Assembly (NCBI RefSeq): GCF_039541795.1
Contig: NZ_BAABGX010000001.1
Span: 1,178,001 to 1,242,000, forward strand
Source: Nibribacter koreensis
GTDB lineage: Bacteria > Bacteroidota > Bacteroidia > Cytophagales > Hymenobacteraceae
DNA length: 64,000 nt
Direction of reading: 5' to 3'
Shown: positions 32,353-41,090 of the stretch, in pieces
Layout of the letters: each line of letters starts with the position of its first letter
Position numbering within the stretch: position 1 is the first letter of the stretch
Program-made: the position numbers and the translations under genes
The notes under the pieces: model-generated
Told to the model about the DNA's origin: nothing
Database searches by the model: none
What the model saw: the letters and a program-made list of their open reading frames with translations, nothing else

Positions 32353-33414
32353 ATGTCAAGCAAACCAAAGGTCACCATTCATGACATCGCTGAAAAGCTG
32401 AACATCACCGCCTCTACGGTGTCACGGGCATTGAATGACCATCCCAGAATCAGCGAGGCCACTAAGAAAAGTGTCCAGAAGCTGGCCAAGTCCCTTAATT
32501 ACCAGCCCAACAACATAGCGGCGGCCTTGCGCAACGGCAAGACCAACATCATTGGCATTATTGTGCCTACGGCAGACCGCGCCTTTTTTGCGTCTGTCAT
32601 TAGAGGGATTGAGGAGATCGCCAATAAACTAAATTACAAGGTCATCATCTCTCAGTCTAATGACAATTATGAGAAAGAGGTGCAGACCATTGACGCCTTG
32701 CTCAGCGCCCGCGTGGATGGCATCATCGCTTCTATTGGCAAGAATACCGAAAACTTTGACCACTACAAGCGCATGCAGGAGAAAGGCATTCCGTTGGTCT
32801 TGTTTGACAGAACCACAGATGAGCTGGAAGTGAGCCAGGTCATGATTGACGATTACCTGGGTGCCTACAAAGTGGTAGAGCATTTAATCCAGCAGGGTGC
32901 CCGCCGCATTGCGCACTTCACCAGCCCTAAGAAAGTAAGCGTTTTCAAAGAACGCCTGCGTGGGTACGTAGACGCGTTGCGTGACAACGGAATTCCTTAT
33001 GACGAAGCCCTGGTAGTAAAGAGCAACCTACAGTTAGAGGACGGAAGAGCCAGCATGGAGCAATTATTGGCCCTGGCCGAGCGTCCGGATGCGGTCTTTT
33101 CTGCCAGTGATTACGGGGCCATGGGTGCCATGCAGGTAGTGAAGGAAAACGGTCTGCGCGTGCCGCAGGACGTGGCACTTGCCGGCTTCGGAAATGAGCC
33201 GTTCACCAGCTTCTCAGAACCTGCCTTGACCACGGTAGACCAATTCTCCCTGACCATGGGCCGCATCACCGCCGAACTATTCTTTGAACACTTTAAGGCC
33301 GGTCCGGAAAAGAAACTGGTTCCGCAGAAAACGGTTCTTAAGCCAGAATTGGTGGTGAGAGGATCATCTTTGAAAGCCGAAGCACTCAAAAAAGACACAG
33401 AGAAACTCTCCTAA
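32353..33414 (+). CDS. LacI/GalR family transcriptional regulator of the pectin locus
   Basis: DNA-binding regulator, 353 residues. The N-terminal helix-turn-helix (VTIHDIAEKLNITASTVSRAL, residues about 6-26) and hinge helix (NYQPNNIAAALR near 50-60) are standard; the rest is the two-lobed sugar-binding fold (about 62-340). Third gene of the kduI unit, 36 bp after the SDR. Four palindromes with central CG (3558, 10365, 30444, 30651) are of the form this family binds and occur only in front of pectin genes, so I infer they are its operators. The inducer is probably a uronate intermediate such as KDG or an unsaturated galacturonide. Confidence 0.92.
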   Translation: MSSKPKVTIHDIAEKLNITASTVSRALNDHPRISEATKKSVQKLAKSLNYQPNNIAAALRNGKTNIIGIIVPTADRAFFASVIRGIEEIANKLNYKVIISQSNDNYEKEVQTIDALLSARVDGIIASIGKNTENFDHYKRMQEKGIPLVLFDRTTDELEVSQVMIDDYLGAYKVVEHLIQQGARRIAHFTSPKKVSVFKERLRGYVDALRDNGIPYDEALVVKSNLQLEDGRASMEQLLALAERPDAVFSASDYGAMGAMQVVKENGLRVPQDVALAGFGNEPFTSFSEPALTTVDQFSLTMGRITAELFFEHFKAGPEKKLVPQKTVLKPELVVRGSSLKAEALKKDTEKLS

Positions 33415-33424
33415 TAAATAGCCA

Positions 33425-33462
33425 CGTTTTTGGCCTGTTTTCCATAAAATAAGCCAAAAACG
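33425..33462. repeat. Intergenic palindrome copy 11
   Basis: Near-canonical core with two mismatches in the right arm (AAAATAAGCC). It lies 10 bp after the LacI stop codon. Confidence 0.86.
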
Positions 33463-33479
33463 ACCATACAAATTTCAAA

Positions 33480-33493
33480 GAACAAGCTTGTTC
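33480..33493. promoter_or_regulatory. 14-bp palindrome upstream of uxaB
   Basis: GAACAAGCTTGTTC is a perfect inverted repeat 81 bp before the uxaB start. It differs from the LacI-type operators. It may be a separate operator or chance; no TAnnTTTG element is close by. Confidence 0.3.
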
Positions 33494-33573
33494 AACTACC
33501 AGAAGGACAGCTTTCAAATAAACTTTAATCCTTAAACGCGAAGAGCCCTCCCGGTTATTCAAAGACAAAGAAT

Positions 33574-35004
33574 ATGCAGCCGTTAAACAGACAGACCGCC
33601 CAAATCTCAGTGCAGAGACCCGTGAAAGTGATACAATTTGGCGAAGGTAATTTTCTGCGGGGCTTCGTGGATTGGATGATAGACATTCTCAACGAGAAAA
33701 CCGACTTCAACGGAGCGGTAGAAATCATCCAGCCCTTGGACAAAGGAATCTACAAATTAATCAATGATCAAGACGGTTTGTACCACGTGGTCTTGGAGGG
33801 AATTCAGGACGGACAGACCACGCAGGAAACCCGCTTGATCAGCTGTGTGCAGAACGCCATGAGCCCGTACGCAGACTATGCCGGCTATCTGAAATTAGCT
33901 GAGAATCCAGACCTACAGTTCATCATTTCTAACACAACGGAGGCAGGTATTTCTTTTGACGCCGCTGACGCTTCTCCAGAGACTACGCCTAGCTCGTTCC
34001 CGGGTAAATTAACGGCGCTCTTGTACCGTCGTTTCCAGCATTTCAAGGGAGCTTCTAACAAGGCCTTGACCATCATCCCCTGTGAACTGATTGAGAAGAA
34101 CGGCGAGGCCCTGCGCACCACCATTTTGCAGTTTGCCCAGCACTGGAACCTGCCGGAAGCCTTCTCTAACTGGATTGAAGCAGACACTATTTTCTGCAAC
34201 ACGCTGGTAGACCGCATCGTGCCAGGCTTCCCAAAGGACACCATCCAGGACATTCAGCAGGAAATTGGTTTTGAAGACACCTTAGTAGTAAAAGCCGAGC
34301 CTTTCCACCTATGGGTGATTGAAGCACCAGAATCGGTACAAGCCGCCTTCCCTACAGACAAAGCTGGCCTGCAGGTGAAATTCGCGGATGACTTGACGCC
34401 CTACCGCACCCGCAAAGTACGCATCTTGAACGGCGCGCACACCGCTTTGGTACCAGTGGCGTATCTGCAAGGACTACGCACCGTGCGCGAGGCCGTGGAA
34501 GATGAAACCTCCGGTACTTTCATCAAGGAAGCCATCTACGAGGAGATCATCCCTACCTTGGACCTGACTGCCGAAGAACTAAACCAGTTTGCTAAGGACG
34601 TGCTGGAGCGTTTCCAGAACCCGTTCATTCACCATGAGTTAATCACCATCGCGCTCAACTCCGTGGCCAAATACAAGGTGCGCGTGTTACCGTCGGTGTT
34701 GGAATACAAGCAACGCAAAGGAGCTTTACCACAGCGCTTGCTTCGTTCTTTGGCTGCGTTAATTCTGTTCTACAAAGGCGAATACAACGGCCAGCAGATC
34801 CCTCTAAACGACACACCCGAAGTGTTGGAGTTCTTCCAGGCGGCGTGGCAAAAAGATTCTGTGGAAGAGACGGTAAAAATGGCCTTGGCCAATGAAGATT
34901 TCTGGGGTCAGGACCTGAACCAGATTGATGGATTGACCGCCTTGGTAACCGCTGAAGCCGTAGCCTTGCAACAAGCAGAAAACGTGCAGGCCAGCGCCAA
35001 TTAA
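33574..35004 (+). CDS. uxaB: Tagaturonate reductase
   Basis: Reduces D-tagaturonate to D-altronate with NADH in the isomerase branch of galacturonate breakdown. 476 residues, in the normal range. It belongs to the mannitol dehydrogenase family: N-terminal Rossmann domain with VIQFGEGNFLRGF near residue 15 and a C-terminal helical domain with RKVRILNGAHTALVP near 285, including the substrate-binding Lys/Asn/His pattern. It is bracketed by palindromes 11 and 12, so it may be a monocistronic segment within the catabolic cluster. The next enzyme of the route, altronate dehydratase (UxaA), is not encoded in the window. Confidence 0.93.
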   Translation: MQPLNRQTAQISVQRPVKVIQFGEGNFLRGFVDWMIDILNEKTDFNGAVEIIQPLDKGIYKLINDQDGLYHVVLEGIQDGQTTQETRLISCVQNAMSPYADYAGYLKLAENPDLQFIISNTTEAGISFDAADASPETTPSSFPGKLTALLYRRFQHFKGASNKALTIIPCELIEKNGEALRTTILQFAQHWNLPEAFSNWIEADTIFCNTLVDRIVPGFPKDTIQDIQQEIGFEDTLVVKAEPFHLWVIEAPESVQAAFPTDKAGLQVKFADDLTPYRTRKVRILNGAHTALVPVAYLQGLRTVREAVEDETSGTFIKEAIYEEIIPTLDLTAEELNQFAKDVLERFQNPFIHHELITIALNSVAKYKVRVLPSVLEYKQRKGALPQRLLRSLAALILFYKGEYNGQQIPLNDTPEVLEFFQAAWQKDSVEETVKMALANEDFWGQDLNQIDGLTALVTAEAVALQQAENVQASAN

Positions 35005-35020
35005 CCAAATTCAAAACTAT

Positions 35021-35058
35021 CGTTTTTGGCCTGTTTCTTGGAAAACAGGCCAAAAACG
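35021..35058. repeat. Intergenic palindrome copy 12
   Basis: Close to the consensus: CGTTTTTGGCCTGTTTC and GAAAACAGGCCAAAAACG. It lies 16 bp after the uxaB stop and 57 bp before the uxaC start. The open frame running into uxaC from 35026 translates this repeat and is not its real start. Confidence 0.92.
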
Positions 35059-35115
35059 AATTCCCATTTCCTACTGCATCTCAGTAGTTTTCATTCACCT
35101 AGCAACAGTACCTCC

Positions 35116-36513
35116 ATGTCATTTTTAGACGACAATTTTCTTCTAGAGACCAAGACGGCCCAGACCTTGTACCATGAGCATGCCAAGCACATGCCCATCA
35201 TTGACTACCACTGCCACTTGAATCCAGAGGACATAGCCAACGATAGAAAATTCAAGAACCTTACCCAAATCTGGCTTGAAAGCGACCATTACAAATGGCG
35301 CGCCATGCGTACCAACGGCATCTCTGAGAGCTTCTGCACCGGAAACGAGGACGATTACGCCAAGTTTGAGAAGTGGGCGCAGACCGTGCCCTATACCATG
35401 CGGAATCCTTTGTACCACTGGACGCACATGGAGTTGAAAAGACCCTTCGGGATTGAGAAGGTCTTGAAGCCGGAAAGCGCGCGCGAAATCTATGAAGCGG
35501 CCACGGCTATGTTGCAGACTGATGAGTTCAGCGTACGCGGCATCTTAAAAAAGATGAACGTGGTGGTGATCTGTACTACAGATGACCCGATTGATTCTCT
35601 GGAGCACCATCAGAAAATTGCGGCAGATGATTTCGGCATTAAGGTATTGCCAACGTTCAGACCAGACAAGGCCATGGCCATTGAAGATGCGGGTTACCTG
35701 ACCTACCTGCAGAAATTAGAAGCGGCTTCTGGCATCTCCATTGGCAAGTACCAGGATTTGTTAGATGTTTTAAAACAGCGCCATGATTTCTTCCATGCCC
35801 AGGGCGGACGCCTTTCTGACCACGGCCTGGAAACCATTTACGCTGAAGAATACACCGATCAGGAGATTGCCCAAATCTTTGAAAAGGCCTTGCAAAAGCA
35901 AGCTTTGACCAAGGAAGAAGTGATCAAGTTTAAATCTGCCATGTTGGTAGAATTGGCTTTGCTGGACCACTCCAAAGGCTGGACCCAACAGTTCCACCTG
36001 GGCGCTTTGCGCAACAATAACACGCGTATGATGCGTGAGTTGGGCGCCGATACTGGGTTTGACTCCATCGGAGATTTTGATGTGGCCCGCCCGCTGTCAA
36101 AGTTCATGGACAAGTTGGACAACTCAGACCAACTGGCTAAGACCATCTTGTACAACCTAAATCCAAGTCAGAACGAACTGTACGCCACCATGATTGGCAA
36201 CTTCAACGACGGAAGCACGCCGGGCAAGGTTCAGTACGGTTCTGCGTGGTGGTTCCTGGACCAAAAAGACGGCATGGAGCGCCAGATGAACGCCTTGTCC
36301 AACATGGGCTTGTTGAGCCGCTTCGTGGGCATGCTCACCGACAGCCGTAGCTTCCTCTCCTACCCTAGACACGAGTACTTCAGAAGGATTCTATGCAACA
36401 TGCTGGGCAACGACGTGGAAAGCGGCCAGTTACCGGCCTCTGAGATGAAATGGATTGGCCAGATGGTAGAGGACATCTGTTACAACAACGCCAAAAACTA
36501 CTTCAACTTCTAA
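35116..36513 (+). CDS. uxaC: Glucuronate/galacturonate isomerase
   Basis: Converts D-galacturonate to D-tagaturonate (and D-glucuronate to D-fructuronate), the first cytoplasmic step for saturated uronates. Start at 35116 (MSFLDDNFLLET) gives 465 residues, the usual length. Motifs of the amidohydrolase-like fold: IIDYHCHLNPEDIA near residue 27, LESDHYKWRAMR near 52, and VVICTTDDPIDSLEHH near 155. The stop is 3 bp from kdgK, starting a four-gene run uxaC-kdgK-kdgA-exuT. Confidence 0.96.
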   Translation: MSFLDDNFLLETKTAQTLYHEHAKHMPIIDYHCHLNPEDIANDRKFKNLTQIWLESDHYKWRAMRTNGISESFCTGNEDDYAKFEKWAQTVPYTMRNPLYHWTHMELKRPFGIEKVLKPESAREIYEAATAMLQTDEFSVRGILKKMNVVVICTTDDPIDSLEHHQKIAADDFGIKVLPTFRPDKAMAIEDAGYLTYLQKLEAASGISIGKYQDLLDVLKQRHDFFHAQGGRLSDHGLETIYAEEYTDQEIAQIFEKALQKQALTKEEVIKFKSAMLVELALLDHSKGWTQQFHLGALRNNNTRMMRELGADTGFDSIGDFDVARPLSKFMDKLDNSDQLAKTILYNLNPSQNELYATMIGNFNDGSTPGKVQYGSAWWFLDQKDGMERQMNALSNMGLLSRFVGMLTDSRSFLSYPRHEYFRRILCNMLGNDVESGQLPASEMKWIGQMVEDICYNNAKNYFNF

Positions 36514-36516
36514 GCC

Positions 36517-37548
36517 ATGCAGACCAAAGGAAAAGTACTGTCCTTCGGGGAGCTGTTGCTCAGAATCTGTCCAGACGGCGAAGGTCAATGGCTGGCAGAA
36601 AACCAGTTGCCGTTCTTTGTGGGCGGCGCCGAGCTGAACGTGGCCACGGCCTTGGCCTTGTGGGACATTCCTTCGGCGTACCTGACGGCCTTGCCAGAGA
36701 ACTCTGTTTCAGAACAGCTCATTCATTATTTGCAAGAGCGCAACATTGACACTTCGCCAATTGTGATGCAGGGCGAACGCATTGGCTTGTACTACCTCCC
36801 CAAAGGAAAGGACCTCAAAAATGCGGGCGTGATTTATGACCGCAAAGGCTCTGCCTACGCAGATTTAACGCCTGGTATCATCAACTGGGACGCTGTTTTT
36901 GAAGGCGTGAGCTGGTTTCATTTCAGTGCCATCTGTCCGGCCATCAACCAAAACGTGGCAGACGTTTGTCTAGAAGCCTTACAAGCGGCTAAAGCTAGAA
37001 ACATCTTCATTTCTCTGGACTTGAATTACCGCGCCAAGCTGTGGCAGTACGGCAAAGACCCGGTAGAGATTATGCCCGCGCTAGCGCAGTACTGTGACTT
37101 GATCATGGGCAACATCTGGGCCGCCAACAAAATGCTAGGCATGCCACTGCAAGAAGAGTTGGTAGCGGATATTGAAAAGGAGAAACTGTTGCAACACGCT
37201 ACGCTCACCTCAGAGACCATTCTGAAGGAATTCCCGAATTGCAAGACCGTGGCCAATACCTTCCGGTTTGACTACCAAGAAAAAGGCATCCAGTACTTTA
37301 CCACACTCTACTCTCAGAACCAATTGCATGTGTCTCAGGAATACAAAGTAGATCAGATTCTGGACAAGGTGGGTAGTGGTGACTGTTTCATGGCAGGGTT
37401 GATTTACGGCTTCTACCAAGGCCATGCCCCGCAGGAAACGCTGGAATTTGCCACGGCAGCGGCCTTCAAGAAACTATTTATTTTAAGCGACGCCACCACC
37501 AGCACCGTGGCCGAGATTGAAGAAACCATCCAAGCCTATGCCCACTAA
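36517..37548 (+). CDS. kdgK: 2-keto-3-deoxygluconate kinase (PfkB family)
   Basis: Phosphorylates KDG, the common product of both uronate branches, to KDPG. 343 residues. PfkB features: N-terminal glycine-rich LSFGELLLRI with FVGGAELNVATALALW near residue 30-45, and the C-terminal ATP/catalytic motif KVGSGDCFMAGLIYG near residue 290 with the base Asp; GSGD replaces the commoner GAGD. KdgA starts inside its last codons (11-bp overlap), so synthesis is coupled. Substrate assignment relies on this context as well as family. Confidence 0.93.
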   Translation: MQTKGKVLSFGELLLRICPDGEGQWLAENQLPFFVGGAELNVATALALWDIPSAYLTALPENSVSEQLIHYLQERNIDTSPIVMQGERIGLYYLPKGKDLKNAGVIYDRKGSAYADLTPGIINWDAVFEGVSWFHFSAICPAINQNVADVCLEALQAAKARNIFISLDLNYRAKLWQYGKDPVEIMPALAQYCDLIMGNIWAANKMLGMPLQEELVADIEKEKLLQHATLTSETILKEFPNCKTVANTFRFDYQEKGIQYFTTLYSQNQLHVSQEYKVDQILDKVGSGDCFMAGLIYGFYQGHAPQETLEFATAAAFKKLFILSDATTSTVAEIEETIQAYAH

Positions 37549-38197
37549 AGAAACCGCCCTACAGGCCATTGTAGATCAGGGGCTTTTGCCTTTGTTCTTC
37601 TATGAAGATCCGCAGGTAAGCCTTGACATCATCCAGACCTTGTATAAAGCTGGGGTAAGAACCCTGGAGTACACCAACCGCGGACCTGCCGCTTTAGAGA
37701 ACTTCAAATACTTAAAGCAAGAGCTGCAGCAGTACCCAGATTTGCATTTGGGTATTGGTACCATCAAAACCGTAGAGCAGGCCAATGACTTTTTGAAAGC
37801 CGGCGCCGATTACATAGTCGCACCTATTGTGGACCCGGCCGTGGGAAGTTTGGTGCACGAGGCGGGACTGCTTTGGATACCGGGTTGCTTTACGCCCACC
37901 GAGATTCACGTAGCTCAACAAGCACAGGCGGCTTTGATTAAGATCTTCCCGGCCAATATTGTAGGACCGGCCTTTGTGTCTTCCATCAAAGAGCTGTTTC
38001 CGGGCCAGCTGTTCATCCCGACCGGCGGCGTGGAAATGGAGGAAAGCAACTTCAGGACCTGGTTCAAGGCTGGAGTCTGCGCCGTGGGCATGGGAAGCAA
38101 GCTCATAAGCAAAGACATTCTGGCCAATCGCCAATACGACCAACTCCATACCCTCACCCAACAAGCACTGCACCTCGCTCAGACATGTAGATCCTAA
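37538..38197 (+). CDS. kdgA: KDPG aldolase
   Basis: Splits 2-keto-3-deoxy-6-phosphogluconate to pyruvate and glyceraldehyde-3-phosphate. From the ATG at 37538 it has 219 residues; an in-frame ATG seven codons earlier also exists deeper in kdgK. Class I motifs: GIGTIKTVEQA near residue 70 and the Schiff-base Lys in ALIKIFPANIVGP near 130, followed by PTGGV near 160. It completes the pathway from pectin to central metabolism. The exuT-like gene follows after 12 bp. Confidence 0.94.
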   Translation: MPTKETALQAIVDQGLLPLFFYEDPQVSLDIIQTLYKAGVRTLEYTNRGPAALENFKYLKQELQQYPDLHLGIGTIKTVEQANDFLKAGADYIVAPIVDPAVGSLVHEAGLLWIPGCFTPTEIHVAQQAQAALIKIFPANIVGPAFVSSIKELFPGQLFIPTGGVEMEESNFRTWFKAGVCAVGMGSKLISKDILANRQYDQLHTLTQQALHLAQTCRS

Positions 38198-38209
38198 TAA
38201 ACCGCGCCC

Positions 38210-39550
38210 ATGACCCAAACTACCCAAACAAACACTAGGCCTCTCACCTCTCAGGAGAAGATGGGCCGCTACCGGTGGACGATCTGTTCCCTGGTATTTT
38301 TTGCCACCACCATCAATTACCTGGACAGGGCCGTTATCTCCCTGCTCAAACCCTACCTGGAAACCGAATTCAACTGGACCTCTGGGGACTACGCCGACAT
38401 TGAAATAGCCTTTAAGGTAGCCTATGCCTTAGGCATGGTGGGTGTTGGCCGCGTCATTGACAAGCTAGGGACTAAGATTGGCTATGCCCTTTCTACCTTC
38501 CTCTGGAGTATTGCCGCCGTAGGCCACGCTTTTGTGTCTTCTACCTTCGGGTTTGGGGTGGCCAGAGCGTTCTTGGGCGTGACTGAATCAGGTAACTTTC
38601 CGGCGGCCATCAAAACGACGGCAGAGTGGTTCCCGCAGAAAGAGCGCGCGCTAGCTACTGGTATTTTCAACTCGGGCTCAAACGTAGGTGCTATCCTGGC
38701 TCCACTTTCGGTACCGTTCATTGCCGAAACGCTGGGTTGGAAATGGGCTTTCATCATCACCGGTGCCCTTGGTTTTATCTGGCTCATTTTCTGGTTCTGG
38801 TTGTATGAAGTCCCAGCGCGCCAAGCCCGCTTAACCAAAGCTGAGTTTGACTATATTCACAGCGATGTAGATGACATGGCCGCCGTGGCCATTGAGACCG
38901 AACCGAAAATAGGCTGGGGAAAACTGTTGGGTTTTAGACAAACCTGGGCTTTTGTGATTGGCAAGTTCCTCACAGACCCTATCTGGTGGTTCTACCTGTT
39001 CTGGTTGCCAGATTTCCTGAACAAGGAGTATGGTCTCACCGGTACTGACATTGCCCTGCCAGTGGCATTGGTGTATACCATGTCCAGCGTTGGTAGTATT
39101 AGCGGCGGCTTAATTCCTATGAAGTTCATCAAAAACGGTTGGCCTGCTTTTAGAGCCCGCAAAATGTCCATGTTGCTGATTGCCTTCTTCGTGCTACCCA
39201 TCGTGTTTGCCCAGCAGTTGGGAGAAATTAACATGTGGCTGGCGGTGATTGTGATTGGTATTGCGGCCTCGGCCCACCAAGCCTGGAGCGCCAACATCTT
39301 CACCACCGTGTCTGACATGTTCCCGAAACGCGCTGTGGCCTCTGTAACTGGTATTGGTGGCATGGCCGGTGGCTTGGGTGGTATCCTGTTGTCGGCCTTG
39401 GTTCAGAAACGCATGTTTGTGTACTATGAGAGCATCAACCAACTAGAGACCGCTTACTTCATCATGTTCCTGATTTGCGGTGGTGCCTATTTGACGGCCT
39501 GGCTCATCATGCACTTCCTGGTGCCTAAGATGAAGCCTATCTCCGTGTAA
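38210..39550 (+). CDS. MFS hexuronate transporter (ACS family, ExuT-like)
   Basis: Inner-membrane proton symporter for galacturonate/glucuronate or related uronates. 446 residues with about 12 membrane segments. The N-terminus RYRWTICSLVFFATTINYLDRAVISLLKP is typical of the anion:cation symporter branch (NYxDR), and GVTESGNFPAAIKTTAEWFP near residue 125 and RALATGIFNSGSNVGAILAP near 145 match ExuT/UxuT-type proteins. Last gene of the uxaC run, ended by a hairpin at 39571. It is the only inner-membrane transporter of the locus, so it may also carry the unsaturated monomer route product. Confidence 0.92.
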   Translation: MTQTTQTNTRPLTSQEKMGRYRWTICSLVFFATTINYLDRAVISLLKPYLETEFNWTSGDYADIEIAFKVAYALGMVGVGRVIDKLGTKIGYALSTFLWSIAAVGHAFVSSTFGFGVARAFLGVTESGNFPAAIKTTAEWFPQKERALATGIFNSGSNVGAILAPLSVPFIAETLGWKWAFIITGALGFIWLIFWFWLYEVPARQARLTKAEFDYIHSDVDDMAAVAIETEPKIGWGKLLGFRQTWAFVIGKFLTDPIWWFYLFWLPDFLNKEYGLTGTDIALPVALVYTMSSVGSISGGLIPMKFIKNGWPAFRARKMSMLLIAFFVLPIVFAQQLGEINMWLAVIVIGIAASAHQAWSANIFTTVSDMFPKRAVASVTGIGGMAGGLGGILLSALVQKRMFVYYESINQLETAYFIMFLICGGAYLTAWLIMHFLVPKMKPISV

Positions 39551-39570
39551 ATTTTATTGTACCTGAATAC

Positions 39571-39612
39571 ATAAGAATGCCCATGACTGTCTGCAGTGAT
39601 GGGCATTCTTAT
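39571..39612. terminator. Hairpin after the exuT-like gene
   Basis: Perfect 14-bp arms ATAAGAATGCCCAT and ATGGGCATTCTTAT with a 14-nt loop, 20 bp after the stop codon. There is no T-run, but the stem and position suit the end of the uxaC-exuT transcript; palindrome copy 13 follows 8 bp later. Confidence 0.7.
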
Positions 39613-39619
39613 GAATAAT

Positions 39620-39657
39620 CGTTTTTAGCCTGTTTTCCAGAAAACAAGCCAAAAACG
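39620..39657. repeat. Intergenic palindrome copy 13
   Basis: Core copy with two mismatches (TTTTTAGCC; AACAAGCC). It stands directly behind the hairpin at 39571, giving tandem stem-loops. Confidence 0.88.
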
Positions 39658-39701
39658 GGTTAAGCTTTAAAGCCGTGTTCTTTTTCAAGGTTAAGTCACC
39701 T

Positions 39702-39732
39702 TTTGTACAATCCATGACTAATAAAATATTTG
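39702..39732 (+). promoter_or_regulatory. Promoter of the SPFH-like gene
   Basis: TTTG (39702-39705), 19-bp spacer, then AATATTTG (39725-39732), one mismatch from TAnnTTTG. The leader would be about 120 nt. Confidence 0.5.
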
Positions 39733-39857
39733 CTTAACAGTAAGAAACAACTCCTCCCGCCTACTAATACTTGCGTCACTGGTTTTGACCCTATATCAAT
39801 CATCGTAACACCACTGACAAAACATAACTTGCACCAAATTCACCTCAACCAAGCTAC

Positions 39858-40748
39858 ATGAACAGATTTACTAAAATCATTCTCCCTTTGCTGTTATTGC
39901 TTATCGTGGCGTATGCCATCTATGGCGTGCTACACGCCGGACAAGGAAATTTCTTTGCCAACGCTTCCTTCATCACCTCAGGCTTGGTAGTGCTGGGATT
40001 GGTGGTGTTGCTTTATCTGCTTTTTAAAAGCATCAAAGGACTTTGGGTAGTAGGTTTATTGGCCATGGTGGCGTTACAATCCTGCAACTATGCCAAGTCA
40101 AACCAACAAGTGGTAGTGTCTGATGACTGCGGCATGGCCTGGAAGAAGGTAAATGCCGGCGATGCCGTCCCGAAGGGTGTGGGCAATCCTTGCTTCATGA
40201 AGGTGGTGATTCCTAACTTCCCTATGCAGGGGGACAGCCGCTTCATCTCCAACCTGAAAGACCGCGTGCGGGCCTCCATTCACATTGACTATGACTACTC
40301 CATCACAGACCCGCTGGCGTTCATCAGGCAGGCTAAATTTTTAGGGAAGGCCAACGCCAACGCAGACAATAGCGAGGCGCTTGATCCAAGTGCTTTTGAA
40401 GGCGCCGAGAACATGGTGATTGACAAAAGGATTAGGGACGTTAGCAAGTCTCTCTTTCTGCAGGAGGACATTGTAGAACTGGACCAGGCCGAACTAGAGA
40501 ACAAACTATTGGTTGAGGCCAACAAACTGCTAGAGCCGCTGGGTGTTCATTTGAATTTCATCACCCTCACCTTTGACTTAGATGAACAAACCAGACAGGC
40601 CATTGACATTTCCACCGCCATGAAGATCTATGAAAGCAAAAACCTGGTGGATGTGGGCAAGCAAGTGATTGTATCCAGAGCCGGCGCTACCAAAGTGACG
40701 GTAGAAAACAAACTAGCGCCTGAGCAAACAGCTAAGGACGAAGAATAA
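39858..40748 (+). CDS. Membrane-anchored SPFH/band 7-like protein
   Basis: 296 residues. Two to three N-terminal hydrophobic segments (about 5-27, 35-58 and 62-75; the last ends LQSC) anchor a soluble domain. That domain (about 85-290) looks like an SPFH/prohibitin-type fold: repeated beta strands (KVVIPNFPM, VRASIHIDYDYSI), then a charged helix ELDQAELENKLLVEANKLLEPLGVHLNFITLTFDLDEQTRQAID characteristic of the C-terminal part of such domains. SPFH proteins scaffold membrane patches and often pair with an NfeD or protease gene; none is adjacent. Unlinked to the pectin genes by function. Confidence 0.65.
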   Translation: MNRFTKIILPLLLLLIVAYAIYGVLHAGQGNFFANASFITSGLVVLGLVVLLYLLFKSIKGLWVVGLLAMVALQSCNYAKSNQQVVVSDDCGMAWKKVNAGDAVPKGVGNPCFMKVVIPNFPMQGDSRFISNLKDRVRASIHIDYDYSITDPLAFIRQAKFLGKANANADNSEALDPSAFEGAENMVIDKRIRDVSKSLFLQEDIVELDQAELENKLLVEANKLLEPLGVHLNFITLTFDLDEQTRQAIDISTAMKIYESKNLVDVGKQVIVSRAGATKVTVENKLAPEQTAKDEE

Positions 40749-40750
40749 TA

Positions 40751-40783
40751 AAAAAGGGCCAGCCATACGCTGGCCCTTTTTTA
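40751..40783 (+). terminator. Intrinsic terminator after the SPFH-like gene
   Basis: GGGCCAGC and GCTGGCCC arms flanked by an A6 run before and a T6 run after: a classic bidirectional rho-independent terminator 2 bp after the stop codon. Confidence 0.92.
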
Positions 40784-41090
40784 TTACCCCTAAGCAATCC
40801 CTGATAATCAAGTCCAGGACTTCCTGCTGAAACGGAGAATCTACGAATGCAGAAACCCACCCTGTAGTATTGGCCAGTGTCTTACTGTCGGTTGAGGCCC
40901 ATTCATATTATTTCGTGCAATTTTAAATCGCATCATAACCTTGTTGAGATTAATCACCTGGTAAAGCAGACTGCGCAGGCATTCGTTTTCGCCCTGATTT
41001 CCAGAAAACAGACCAAAAACGCCTATTGGAGAATGTGCCTTAAATAATGTAAATTGAATGCACAAAATCCTTCCACCTAACTAACAGAAC
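40784..41090. other. Gap between SPFH-like and S9 peptidase genes
   Basis: No gene is credible here. It contains only palindrome copy 14 near the right side. No exact TAnnTTTG element was found; an AT-rich stretch (41036-41060) directly before the S9 start may hold the promoter. Confidence 0.5.
40984..41021. repeat. Intergenic palindrome copy 14
   Basis: Partly drifted core (CGTTTTCGCCCTGATTTC against GAAAACAGACCAAAAACG). It lies 200 bp beyond a complete terminator and 70 bp upstream of the S9 peptidase start, so it is not needed to end the preceding gene. Confidence 0.82.

Noticed and set aside
35026..35115. Upstream extension of uxaC
   Set aside because: It translates palindrome copy 12; the same kind of peptide (FSGNQAKN, FLENRPKT) appears wherever a copy is read through, so it is not coding.
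40841..41065. 74-codon minus-strand frame
   Set aside because: Crosses palindrome copy 14, with no recognisable product and no start signal.
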